Assembly: GCA_026873275.1 (NCBI GenBank)
Contig: JANTUC010000007.1
Coordinates: forward strand, 2,266,533-2,330,532
From: Pseudopithomyces maydicus
Lineage: Eukaryota > Ascomycota > Dothideomycetes > Pleosporales > Didymosphaeriaceae
Direction: 5' to 3'
DNA length: 64,000 nt
Under the pieces are notes generated by a model. That model worked only from the letters and a program-made list of their open reading frames with translations, was not told the origin of the DNA and did no database searches. Numbering within the stretch: the first letter of the stretch is position 1; each line of letters opens with the position of its first letter. A program made the position numbers and the translations under genes. This document shows positions 1 to 10,863 of the stretch, one piece after another.

Positions 1-764
1 ATATGCATATACCTATACATACATTTATCCCACGCCTCTGTCCAGCTCCGCTCGACTCAATGCCAGAGACCACGTCTAAACCCAACCCCACTTCCTCTTC
101 TCCCAGATCCTCTTCCCCATACATACATTCTCCCTCGAAAAATTATACATACATTGATCAAAAAGTAGTGTAATCGAAAGGTGAGATGGAGATGAGAAGA
201 AGAAAAAGAACGCTTGCTTGCTTGCTTTCTTGTTTGTTCGCTCGATGGTGATGAAATGACGCCAACCAGCCTACCAGCTAGCTAGCCAGCCGGCCATGCC
301 AACAGACCAGACCATGTTTCCCTGCGCCGGTTTGAGAAGATGAAAAAACAAACACTATATAAAAAAAAGTAGATGAGATGAGACGACGGAAATAAAAAGA
401 AATGAGAAAAAGAAATACGAGCCGAGTACTGGGGGTGTGTTCCTCGCGCTGGTGTAGGGAAGTCCCAAATTAACGCCTGAAATGATGGTATCCGTGGATG
501 CCGGGTCGCTGTGCTGTGCTGTTCTGTGCGTGCGTCGCTTTGCTCCCGCCATCCTTATGCCGTCCGTGTCGTCCGGTAGCCCATTCGTCCGTCCATTCCA
601 TCCATCCATCCATATCCCATGATCATGATAGTGAGAAAGTTCATGCCTGAAAAGCAATACCGCGCAAAGCTCGCCTCAATAATACACGTCGAGAAGTCCA
701 GCCTCGATTCCGCACTTGGTTAGTTCGTTCGTCCTTCCATCCGCCCGTTCGCTTTGTCGATCCA
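1..764. other. Left-edge intergenic DNA, microsatellite-rich
   Basis: No coding region can be supported. The stretch holds short tandem repeats: a tgct/tttg-type run near 213-242, gctagctagc near 276-290 and a tccatccatc run near 594-613. The reading frames here are rich in His/Arg/Thr low-complexity sequence and lack a believable start. It is probably the 3' flank of the minus-strand gene that ends at 765, and may include the flank of a gene beyond the left edge. Confidence 0.5.
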
Positions 765-1967
765 TCACTCCATCGCCGTAAACAAACACACCTGCCTCGC
801 CATCTGGCTCGCAAGCAACAACTCCCTAAACACCTGATCCACCCCGCCCGCAAAATGAATCGTGTAGCTCTCCACTTTCCCTTTCCGCTTCTTCTCCCCC
901 ACACCAGCTTCGTCGGCGCCGCATTATCCACCTTCTTCCCACTCCGACTCCCAGGCTTCACATAGTCCCTCGTGTACTCGTACAAGGTCTCGGGCATCAC
1001 GTCATCGGAGGGATCGCCCGGCTTCCACACGAACTTGCGGCCGCCGTAGGTGAAGCGCCGCGGTGACCAGGGGATCTTGTTCTGGCGGTCGGGATACTCC
1101 TTTATGGGTGTGGTGAAAGGGCCTCGCAGCTGGATGCAGCGCGACTTGTACGCTGCTTTGGAGTCGACCTTGTCGATGGAGGAGAGGAGCACGTCGATGC
1201 AGGGGTGGGGTACTCGGCGACGCGGAAGAAGCTGGCCGAGGTGAGCTGGTTGTCGCCCCGGTGGGACTCTGCTTCGAGGCGGTACAGCGAGTAGCGGTCG
1301 GAGAACTCGCGGGCTGTGTAGATGAACTTGCGGGAGGCGGAGGTGGTCCATTCGCGGGTGCGGTGGAGGTGGTATGTCATGGGGGGCATGGAGGGATCGA
1401 GCATGGTGTGGAAGGGGATGTCGGGCGAGGGCATCTCCTCGTAGAGTGGTGTGTAGGACATGGGCGAGTAGTTGGCCTGCCATGTGAGGAGGTTGTGGAC
1501 CTGTAGGGATGGGTATGTTAGCCTTGGGCGCTCCCCACCAAAGATCAACGCGGACCCGCAGAAAATGCTAAGAGAGTAGGCATACGCACCGACGACAGGC
1601 TGCCGCTCTCCTCGTCGAGATCGCCGTTGGCGCCCCAGTGGTTGGGCGCAGGCACGAAGACGCACTCGTTGCCGTCCTCGTCCTCGAAGCCGCTGCCGCT
1701 CTCCAGGTGCGGCTTGAGGGCGCGCTGGCGCTCGCGGTGGAACATGATCTGGGTGCGGGCGATGCGGCGGTGCTCGTCCGAGTTCTCGTCGGGGGAGATG
1801 CTGACGAGCGAGCTCTCGATGTCCTGCTCGAGGGCGAGGGCGGCGGCCTCGTGCTGCATGTAGGATGTGTCGTAGAGCTGGGCGTGCTCGCTCTCGAAGG
1901 CGGAGCTTCGCAGCATCTCCAGGTGCTCGCGAGTCATGAGCGCCATGTTGGCGATGGCGGCGGGCAT
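765..1967 (-). CDS. Conserved hypothetical protein, two apparent one-base frame breaks
   Basis: I do not recognise the family. Exon 1 is 1590-1967, starts MPAAIANMAL and is 126 codons long. An 89-nt GT-AG intron (1501-1589, donor GTGCGT, acceptor CTACAG) leads to exon 2, 765-1500. Exon 2 encodes convincing protein in three successive frames. The first shift lies in a C-run near 1208-1218: residues FFRVAEY read on into PHPCIDVLLSS only if one base is added. The second lies in a G-run near 896-901, after KLVWG, and again needs one extra base to reach the tail ending LASQMARQVCLFTAME. With both repaired the product is about 371 residues, soluble, with no signal peptide or membrane segment. The upstream flank is strongly pyrimidine-rich, as in many fungal promoters. 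Both breaks are single-base losses in homopolymers, so sequencing error is at least as likely as a true pseudogene. Confidence 0.6.
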
Positions 1968-4900
1968 GGATGGTGGTGTGCGTGTGTGGGAGGGTGGATG
2001 GGAGGATGGTGGAGGGGGGAGGGAGAGGGAGGAGGAGCGGGATGGAAAGGACAGGCAGGCAGAGGCAGGCAGCGACAGGCGTCAGACCAGATGCGGAGTG
2101 CAGGCGGGCAGCTTACATGGCAGGTCGACTGGGTGGTGAGGGCAGCAGGACAGCGAGCAGCGCACAGGACAGGGAGCACAGGGAATCAGCTACGGGCAGG
2201 CCCATTTCCCACAGGCCCAAGTACAGGGCACTACGGGCTGGCTGCACTGCTACAGGCCTACAGGCATGGCAGAGAGGGCGCGAGGGGGGACTAGGGACGG
2301 CTCCATGTCCGTAATCAATCAACGGATCCCTGGCCGTGTTCCCAGTCTCACTGAGGCCCCAGGGCGCGCTATGCCCCCCACGGCAGCTGGCCATGTCGAC
2401 CATGCAACGCTCTATATGGCTGGGGCGCGCCGGCGGCTTGGGGGCCCAGGGCGCGCATAACAAACGGCGTGTCGCAGTGTTGAGGCTTGCCCCCAGGTGG
2501 AATCTCACGGGCGCTAGCCCCCATGGTTCACCTTTGCACCTTGCACCATGCAGTCATCGGACTCCGACTCACCACTGACGACGCCTGCATCCCCAGAACG
2601 AGCGCGTACCTCGCATGTCCCGACCGCGCGCGTTCGAGAAGCACCTGAAACGTTCGATACGAGCGCCCGCTGGGAAGAAGGAAAAGAAAAAAGCTCCTAT
2701 TCTCCTTGCACGGTGCCCCCGACGGATGACCGAAGGGGTGATTTTGGAGGCTGCTACCCCGCGAGAGGCAGGGTCCTCGGAAGGCACCTAACGCAGCCTA
2801 GACGGCTAGAGAGCTACCGTAGCTAGGTAGAGAGCTAGAGAGCTCCAAAGCTAGAGGGCTAGCCACACCCGTCGACGCCGGCTCCTCACGATCCGAGCCC
2901 GCGGTGCCTGAACCGATGGGGCTGCCCAAAGCACTGCTCTTGGCCCAGCCCTACCGCCAAAACTGTCTCGGCGACGACCTGGAAGCGGAACAATTCGCAC
3001 CTGCTGGTAGAAACCTAACCTTGCGCTTGACCGGTGACGTGCGTGACGGTTGACGCAAAGCACCCACTCACGCGTCACCGCCGAACAGCGCCAGCTGCCC
3101 GGATGAGACCCATCCTCTCCATGTCAGACGGGTTGAACGGCCAGCGGATATTTACCCCTGGGGCTGCGCTGACCTCAGTGTGAGCACCTCCTTGACGGCA
3201 CTCGTTCATCGACGCCGTCGTTCTTCGCCGTCTTGGGCGCCAATGGCAGCCTCCTCGTCCGCCTCAACGGCAGCACCCAACCGAACACCTCGTCGGGTCC
3301 CGGCAACAGCCCCTCTGGGTCCCTTACATATTGCGAACAGGCCGCGCCGAGCACGCGGGAACACATGTAGCAGCTAGCGCTCGCTCAACGTCGACGTTGC
3401 AGTTTCACACACCAGCTCTCTGCCCGTCCACCGCAAAGCGCGCCCACCGACCCGCCCGGCAAGCCCGTTCAATCATCACCGCTATGGAGACGCTCACCTC
3501 CGGAGCGCCCGTGGCATGCCGCCCAACCTCAGCTGTGTGCGATGCCGCCAAGCCTTGTCATACTGCCACCTCGCCAGTCGGTAGGTAGCCAGGTAGCCAG
3601 GTAGCCCGCCAAGTATGTACGGTACTGTGTGATGTACAGTACTGCCACACACAGCTAGCTGTACGTAAGCCAGCCCACCGCTGAGTACGCTGCCTCGCCA
3701 TCTCCACCGCCCTCCCTACCCATCTTGCCTGCCCTGCCTGTCTGCTGCCTTACCGACAGCTCGTCGCCTCGCCTCGCCTCGTCTCGGATCCGCGGGCCTA
3801 GCCGAAGCCCTCACCACGACGCCCGAGCCCTCCCTCCCTCCCTCCAGCTCGCTCGCTCGCTCGCCAACCGCCCACCGCCTACCGCCAACCGCCCACGCCA
3901 TCCCCCATCCAGACACCCAGAACGCACAGCTGTCCCGTTCCGCCGCCGCAACCCAGAACCCCACCCACGCACCCACCGTGCAGCCAGACCTCACCGGAAT
4001 CTCCAGCTAGCCCTCATTTCATTTCATTTCATTTCATTTTCATCCCGCCCTTCATTTCAACCCACGCTCTCGCTCCCGTCTGCAATCTATCTATCTATCT
4101 CTCTATCCATCTCTCCAACCCGTTGCACGAGCGACCGGCCTGCAGAACGGCAGGTGCGATACTGCAACAGGAAGGTGACGCGACGTGCGTGCGTGCGTGC
4201 GTGCGGGTGCTGCTCTGGCCTGGATCGTGGAAGCGAGGTCGAGGTCGATTTGCTCGTCTGCGGATGCGGGACCGTGAGATCGTGGGATTGGAATTGAGGT
4301 GCGAAATCGCGCAGGCCGCCCGTGTGCTGGGTGGGCACGTGGGTGGAGAGGGACCGGCGTGGACTGGGTGGGTAGGGTAGGTGGGTAGGTGGGTATGCAG
4401 TCTAGCAGTCTAGGTGAGGGCCGAGGTAATGCACAGCACAGTACACGTCGAGGTGAAGCGAGGTGGGAATGAGCCGGTGGATGGGGCGGGAAGACGAGAA
4501 ATCTTTCTTATCGAGATGGGCCCGAGGGACGAGTAGCTAGGACTGACTGATGGCGCTGATGTGGTCAGTTGGCGAATTTGTGATGACGTAGCTGGAGGGG
4601 AGTTTTTGAGCCCCATGTGAAGACACCGAGTTGTTTGGTCGTTTTGCGAGATCCTTTGTATGTGAAGCGCAAGGTAAGCCGAAGGTATGCCGTGTTTTAC
4701 ATGCCGAAAATCCCCCCAGGACGCAGTAGACAGTAGGTCTGCGGAGCTTTTGATAGCGGTTGCTTAATACCACCAATCTGGGTGGGTGGGTACCTAGGTA
4801 CCTAGGTAGGTACACACTGTACCACGTGACCCAAACATGACCTAGGGCCCCGGGGAGATATAAGATCAGCCATGGCACGCAAAGCTTACGTTAGCTTAAG

Positions 4901-5666
4901 CTATCCCATTGCACCAGAGACTATTTCGAATCTCGCTAGTTTGGTGTAAGCTGCTTAGAAGACTAAACAGTGGAATTCACTCGATATGTTTGAAAATCGA
5001 AGAATTTACCTCGAAAGTACTATTTAACCGAGTCTGCAGTGACTCGGGCATGTTTTGAGTCTTAGATAAAGCGCCTATCTATATAGCAAATAACTTTGTG
5101 ACTATCCCACCATTATCTGTATCTGATTTTTGAAAACTATTTGTGCGCCAAAAACCGAGTAAAAAATGTATCAACTTTGTGAACCAGATTCCGGCCTTAT
5201 GCAATCAGCGTGTGTTCATATTATTGTACTATAGAGAATGACTATGAGTTTCGTGATTCAGGAACAACCCAGAATGGTCACGTCGTTTTTATGGGCCTCT
5301 CAACCACAGGCACTTGTATCAAAAAGTTGCAATGAAAATTCAACATTCCCAGCCTACGTAATGTTCAATCTTGAGAGTATCGTTCTGAGTTTGCACACTG
5401 AAAAATTCTTCACCTAGAAATTTTGGAATTCTGCGTGAAGGAGCTGTTTTCCAGTGCGCGTGAAGGAGTTTTCAACCCAGCCTACACCGCATGCGTTTGT
5501 ATGCCACTATAAGTTCTTCCTCCGTATGGCCTTTTCCACTGCTTTCTACCTAATCGACCTTTAAAGCCCTGCGTCGTAGCCACCGCTCAGAATTCTATCT
5601 TTGCTACTTCGAAAGAGACACCCAACGCGCACCTCCGCCTCAACCAGCCGCAAAAAACCTTCTCAG
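1968..5666. other. Long intergenic region with simple repeats
   Basis: I see no supportable gene in these 3.7 kb. Reading frames are frequent because the DNA is GC-rich up to about 4.6 kb, but they translate to Arg/Pro/Ser/His low complexity and do not join across plausible introns. The DNA carries ggtaggta-type runs near 3580-3605 and 4375-4395, ctagagag runs at 2800-2860, an atttc pentamer array at 4016-4040, an atct array at 4086-4110 and a gtgc/gcgt array at 4184-4205. From about 4.9 to 5.55 kb the composition becomes A+T-rich and featureless. Confidence 0.5.
4016..4205. repeat. Cluster of microsatellites (atttc, atct, gcgt)
   Basis: Three short tandem arrays follow each other: an atttc pentamer repeated about four times near 4018-4040, an atct tetramer near 4086-4110, and a gcgt tetramer near 4184-4205. 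All lie in non-coding DNA between the first two genes. They are likely to vary in length between strains. Confidence 0.6.
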
Positions 5667-6583
5667 ATGAACTATTACCGCTGCCCAAAAGCCACCCTCC
5701 ACACCGAACTTGGCCGACGCGGCTACTACCCGTCCGGTCCCCAGGATATCGCCGCCGAGCGCCTCAAAGCCGACGATGCTGAACGTGGCACCTGCGCCAC
5801 AACCATCTCTACCATACCCGTTCCCCCAAACACCTATACAAAATGGCGTCCTAGCCACGAATTTGGAATCGAGGTCGACGCAAGGATGCTCGTGAACGAA
5901 TGTAGGTAATAGCTAAGGTCCCTCTTAACCTATCCCCAACGCAACGATAGGCATCATCCACTGGACCCTCAACACCTTCTTCCCCTCTCTCCACCTCTTC
6001 TTCGAATCCGGCCTCTCCGTCCACATAGAGGCCTCCCACCTCCCAGATGCGCGCGTAACCCTCGACCCCACGCTCCGCGCGCGCCTCACAGACCTCAGAC
6101 ACGAGGACGACGGCCTCCTAAAAACACAATATTACCGCCCCCACCGCCTCCCCCACCACCAGCACAACCCTTCTCGCGTCACCGACGAACCCAAGTCCTC
6201 GAGCCCCCTCCTGCCGCTCCATCCGCATCCTCGAAGCCACAATCGCAACCCGCACCAGCGTCGCCGTCAAGCAAACACACACCATGCTGAATAGTTGCCC
6301 CGTCACCACCATCGCGGAGGAGCAGCATTATGTAATCGGGCTCCGGCTGGAGGGCATGTCGAGCATGGCGTACGTATCGGCGCGCGTGCCTGGGGAAGAA
6401 GTGGAGGTCGCGGGGAGGATGTGGGGACATGTGCGGGTGGCGGGGATGAGGAACGATGTCCCGGTGCCGTTTTGGAGGTTCCCTGTTACCGGGGTGAGGC
6501 CGGGGCAAGAGGCGAGGGTGGTGGTGAAGGAGAGTATGGTGAGGGAGGATTTGAGGGGGAAAGAATGGGATAGGTATGTTTGA
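5667..6583 (+). CDS. Conserved hypothetical protein, one apparent frame break
   Basis: I do not recognise the family. The ATG at 5667 (MNYYRCPKATLHTELGRRGY) is the first in frame. Exon 1 is 5667-5901, then a 49-nt intron 5902-5950 (GTAGGT...GATAG) and exon 2, 5951-6583. The exon join is clean: the codon split across it gives Cys, followed by IIHWTLNTFFPSLHLFFESG. After residues DDGLLK the frame must move by one base to continue into RILEATIATRTSVAVKQTHT and end with GKEWDRYV. A run of five A at 6120-6124, one base too long, would explain it; no GT-AG intron with matching phase bridges the frames. Corrected length is 288 residues with no signal peptide. The central hydrophobic stretch is too short and mixed to call a membrane helix. 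Confidence 0.55.
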
Positions 6584-7256
6584 TAGTGTGGATGGTGGGG
6601 TGGAGGCGGGAGTGGATGAGTTTGGCAGGGAGGTTCTATTTCGCGCGGAGAAGATGGAGCATGTGGGAAAATAACTTGAATGGATTGATTGGATTGAGAA
6701 TCGGTAGATATAGGGTCGATAAAGGTGTATATGTCCTTAGGACGTTAATTGAAAACCACGAAAAGGTGTGAGCATGGAAAATGGACTGTGGAGATTAGTA
6801 GACGTCGTACTGAACGAAATGAGCGCAGAGTACAAATCCGAGCTACCAAAAGTTTTCCTGCTCTGGTCGTGCTTATAAACCACATGCATCTTAGATATCT
6901 TCTGTAATCCCTTCAGCGTTTAGATAATTTAGAAATATCTCCAAATATGTCCGTACCATACCCCATACACCAACATAGCGTCCCGCCGTCGTCATAGCGT
7001 GCCCAAAAATACAATACACCTCCCACCACGGGACCTCGGACCCACCACCGGAGCCCCTCACACCGACCTCTTCCGGTTCATTACCTCCACTGATCCACGT
7101 TGCTGACGCACTCAAACAACCCGATACTTAAATTGAGTCGCGTCCCCTCCCACTCCAATCTTTTATCGTGACTTGACTCAACCCAATCGCAACACCACTC
7201 CCAGACCGACACACGTAGAGAAAGATAACCAGCAAAGAAATACATTTAGATTCAAA
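6584..7256. other. Intergenic, no gene seen
   Basis: Short reading frames on both strands have no family resemblance and no usable splice partners. The stretch probably holds the 3' flank of the upstream hypothetical gene and the promoter of the EthD-type gene at 7257. Confidence 0.5.
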
Positions 7257-7717
7257 ATGCCTACCCACGTCTCCGTCCTCTACCCCCGCGCTGCAAAGTT
7301 CGACATGGACTACTACCTGGCGACACACATGCCGCTCGTCCAGAAATCCTGGGGACAATACGGATTGAAGAAGTACACCGTCACGCAGTGCGTTACCCCC
7401 TCCTCTCACACCCCCATACACTCGCCCTATACATATATTAAAGCACCCTACCCCACCACCCCAACCACATCCCACGCACACACGCAATGTCCCCTCCCAA
7501 CTTCCAACCCCCACCCCTCTAACCCCACCGCCCCAGGTACGACGACCCCGCCTCCATCTACAGCGTAGGCTGCGTCCTGGAATTCGACACCCTGGAGAAC
7601 TTCAAGAAGGCGGGCGCCAGCCCCGAGGCCAAGGAGGTCTTCGGTGACATTGACAACTTTTCCAACGAGAAGCCGAGCATAGTTGCGGGGGAGGTCAAGG
7701 AGGTCAAGGAGGTGTAG
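7257..7717 (+). CDS. EthD-domain protein (dimeric alpha-beta barrel)
   Basis: This encodes a small EthD-family protein of 103 residues. The N-terminus reads MPTHVSVLYPRAAKFDMDYY followed by a His in the pattern FD..YY...HMPLV, the hallmark of the family; about 100 residues is the normal size. Exon 1 is 7257-7387. A 149-nt intron (7388-7536, donor GTGCGT, acceptor CCCCAG) splits a Gln codon, and exon 2 (7537-7717) continues YDDPASIYSVGCVLEFDTLE and ends in a repeated KEV tail. EthD proteins fold as ferredoxin-like dimers and are found with ether degradation and with polyketide or pigment cyclisation, but most fungal single-domain copies have no known substrate. Expected to be cytosolic, since there is no signal peptide. 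No pathway neighbour suggests a substrate. Confidence 0.85.
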
Positions 7718-8607
7718 GGCGTGCGGGGCTCATTGGTGAGGGGTTGCCGAGGTGCGGGGGATGGCTGTACGCGAAGCTCCGCGATGCTGCGCGATGCTGC
7801 GCGATGCTGCGCGACGAGGGGGGTCGGTGCTCTGAAGGTTTTCCTGGTGGTAGATGCAGATTAAAGCTTGCAACACAATGAACAATACAATTATTTGTGG
7901 ATTTCATATGTCCGCTGGAGGCGTGACTTTGGGGTGTGGAGTCGTTCCAGGATGCCTTCTCTTGTGAAGCGGCAGAGGAAGAAGCTCCGTATACTTTTGT
8001 AACGACCTTCGAAATCTGTTCCGACGTTCCTGGTCGCTCTGTTAAAAAATTAATCGATGTGATGTTATTGCGCGTAGCTGTGGTGATTTACTAAGCGATG
8101 ATGAAGACTATGTATATGTCCTCGATCAACCCTGGAGGAAAGGACGAATCTAGAGACATGTATTCGATGCATACACAATCAGGTGAAAGTATGAGTTTCT
8201 AATGAACACTAGTTTCCAATGTGTACTAAGGTAAATGGAAGTATGGCAGGAGGGGTTGAGTTTATGCGTCGAAGCCTTTCTTTGTAGCTGTGTACATTGA
8301 TCACATCTCGTTTCGCCTTCCCGCGTTTTATTTGGGACCCTGTCCTACGTGATGAAAAATTTACAGAGCGTGCTGTTTTGGGATAAACGTATGAAAACCC
8401 GCAATTTATCTATACATAGCTGCCTGTGGCTCTGTCATGTCCACTCAGCGAAAAGACTTCTGTAAAATCACGGAAAGTGGTGTTTCTACGTATGAATAAA
8501 ACGCACTACCAGAATCAACAAGTTCACTACTCTATGGAACTCAATACACGACAAGAGGAATGTGGATTTATTTAAACGTTCCAGCTAGCTTTCTCGCAAC
8601 TGTACAC
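7718..8607. other. Intergenic between convergent genes
   Basis: This is the shared 3' region of the EthD-type gene and the metallopeptidase gene. It contains a short tandem repeat at 7771-7815 and nothing else that reads as coding; stops are frequent in all frames. Confidence 0.5.
7781..7810. repeat. Three perfect copies of a 10-bp unit (gcgatgctgc)
   Basis: The unit gcgatgctgc is repeated exactly three times, with a degenerate copy on the left (gcgaagctcc at 7771-7780) and a partial copy on the right. It lies about 60 bp past the EthD-type stop codon, in the 3' flank. Confidence 0.7.
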
Positions 8608-9980
8608 CTAAGCCGAAAAGGGCTTTCCAATATACCGTGCCGCTAACAAAGCTCTTCTACTTAAATCATTATAGAAAGACAGGTTTCCATCAGTCTCTCT
8701 TTTCTTCGATTCGTCATCATTCGGACGCACGCGCTCCATAGTGTACCCTCGACCTATATCGGCCACTAACGCCCACATTCCGAGTATTGCTATTTGTGGT
8801 AAGCTTCATAAGAAATATTAATTGGATGGAAACTCACCATAGTTGTCGGCGTTGACTCGTGCTTCGTCCTGTGTTTGTCTGAGAACATTTTGCCATCCAT
8901 ATGAATCTCTGCCGTGAGTATCTATGATATCATCCGATAGACAATGAAACAGCTATGATGCACTTTAGAGAAAAACCCTAAGATACCTGGATAAATTACT
9001 GACCTCATGAAGAATGGTCGCAGAAGGTGAAGCCATGAAATCATCGATGATTATACCTTGAGCCACAAGATCAAAGGATGGATCCCCCAAATTACGGTCC
9101 AACACCTTCAATGTTGACGATTCCCATAGGTGGTTGCAAATCTTCCCGAAGTTAGCGGATTTGACTAATTCACGCCTTAGACTAATCCCTACCGTCACAA
9201 CCCTACGATTGGGGTTGCTACTTTGTCCTCTATCTGGCCAAACCGATGATAGATTGATAAGATTATCGGGAGGAGTGGTCGAGGCGAAAGCGCCGGGTGG
9301 GCATCGTCTAAAAGAAGACTTCACTGCGCTGGCAGTAATTCAGTAGCCGTTCAAAAGAGAGCACACGTTGAGTAAAGGCTTACTTCTTGTAGTCCACAAA
9401 GTAATCCATAAACCCGCCACCTAACCCATTCATCATTTGGTACCATCTGCCTGGAGTGTAGAAATTGAGACTTCCAAGATTTGCGGTCGGTGCGGTTACT
9501 ATACCTCAGCGTGAGTAAAATGCAGACGTCTTGTGAGCATGAATGACCACTAACAATCACCGTTGTCGCAGAAAAAGCGAATATCTGCCCTGGATAATGC
9601 GTCCCAAAAATTATCTTCTGTGTCGCCTGCATTGGGAGTGATATCTACAAGGGTGTTCACGGCGTCAAACTTTGCTATAAGACAATGTTAGCTTAGCACG
9701 GAACTTGAACATTCACAGAGTCACCTCTGATGAAATCGTATCCATGAGGACGGCTGTTGTCCCCCTTATCAATCTGCATAATCCTTTTAAATATCCTTGC
9801 AAAATCGGTATCTGTGCTGGAATCAAGTCTTTGTACAGTCATATCAGCTATGTCAAGTGCATCGTTCCAGTAATCTTCCCAGTCCTGTATATTCTTGCAG
9901 CTCTGATCGATGAAGACTGTTGCGCCATTGACGATTGGTATGAGACCAATAGCAACAGACAGAAAGGCGAAAGGAAGCAT
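8608..9980 (-). CDS. Secreted HExxH metallopeptidase, lysine-specific/aspzincin-like
   Basis: Predicted extracellular zinc metallopeptidase of 368 residues in six exons: 9725-9980, 9561-9674, 9384-9498, 9004-9328, 8838-8952 and 8608-8789. Introns are 48-62 nt, and all phases close. The start at 9980 is chosen because MLPFAFLSVAIGLIPIVNG is a good signal peptide; upstream in-frame codons would bury it. After splicing, ATILHELFHC contains the zinc motif His269-Glu270-Leu-Phe-His273; the intron 8953-9003 lies right after the catalytic Glu codon. A later THGRDSYGW (Asp286) fits the Asp third ligand and the Tyr-Gly of the lysine-specific metallo-endopeptidase (M35-like) family, followed by the usual NADNYAILG segment. 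Cys residues before and after suggest disulfides. The donor of the third exon pair (GTGATT) is weak. Role: probable protein degradation outside the cell; the substrate is unknown. Confidence 0.8.
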
Positions 9981-10863
9981 TTCGCCGTAGATGATAGGGT
10001 AGGTAAACGGAATGTCAGCGAATGCAATCCAAAAAAAGTATAGAAATGTAGTGGAAAAAGGTTTAGGATGGAAAAGTCTGCAGAAGTTATGTAGCAGCGT
10101 CGTGATAGGTTTTAAGCTTGGATTTTCAGCCATTGTTTTAAATATCTGTATGCATAGGTCGCAAGCTGACAAGGCGAGTAACTTCACAAACCAATACAAT
10201 GCGAAATAATGCCCTATCGCAATTTAGGACAACGGCTAAGTGCCCCAGGGCTCAGACATACCAGTCACAGTTACAATTTCCCAAATCAGCTATGAATGCA
10301 TAAGAATACACGTGATTACTATACCAGTTGTGGCTAATCTCGTTTTAATATATACCAGGCGTAGTCTGACACCAATCTAGCCAGTAAAAACGGGAAGCAA
10401 CACACGTAAGCCTGGAGAATAATGTATGAGGCGCACAAGGAGGCTGTGCTGATAGAATGTTGATTGGTCGCTTGGCGTAAGCCAATTGGAGCACGAACCA
10501 GTACTGATGGCAATGAACAATCGAGTTTTGCGCTTCTTCATTGGTTGACGTCTGCAGGAAGGAAAAACGTTCAGCCGCATGGCTGCTAATGGAAACTCGA
10601 ACAAGCTGGTACCCATTAAGCAACTTCTTCATATGATATTACGCCTGGAAGTTGCCTTTGGCTGGAGTCGGCATAACCTGTACAGGTTCTTACGACGTTG
10701 ATTGAAAACCATACGCCTGGAAATTGTGACAAAACCAAAATAGAGACTAAAGCTAGCCTCAATGAGCCTATTCACAGTAGCATTCTCTATATAACCTGTG
10801 CCAACACAATTCATTGTAGGTTCATCTCAACTCCTTACTTTTCTTTTATCCTCTGCAGCAATC
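9981..10863. other. Divergent intergenic/promoter region
   Basis: This is shared upstream DNA of the minus-strand metallopeptidase and the plus-strand proline-rich secreted protein. Small frames here have no family match. A TATATAA box lies 70 bp before the ATG at 10864. Both flanking genes encode secreted proteins and could share control elements, but no motif proves it. Confidence 0.45.
10788..10794 (+). promoter_or_regulatory. Candidate TATA box of the proline-rich protein gene
   Basis: TATATAA lies 70 bp upstream of the ATG at 10864, a sensible distance for a fungal TATA element. The call rests on sequence and position only. Confidence 0.35.

Noticed and set aside
3725..4297. 190-codon plus-strand frame
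   Set aside because: Composed of microsatellite-encoded Pro/Arg/Ser runs, no alternate exons, no conserved pattern.
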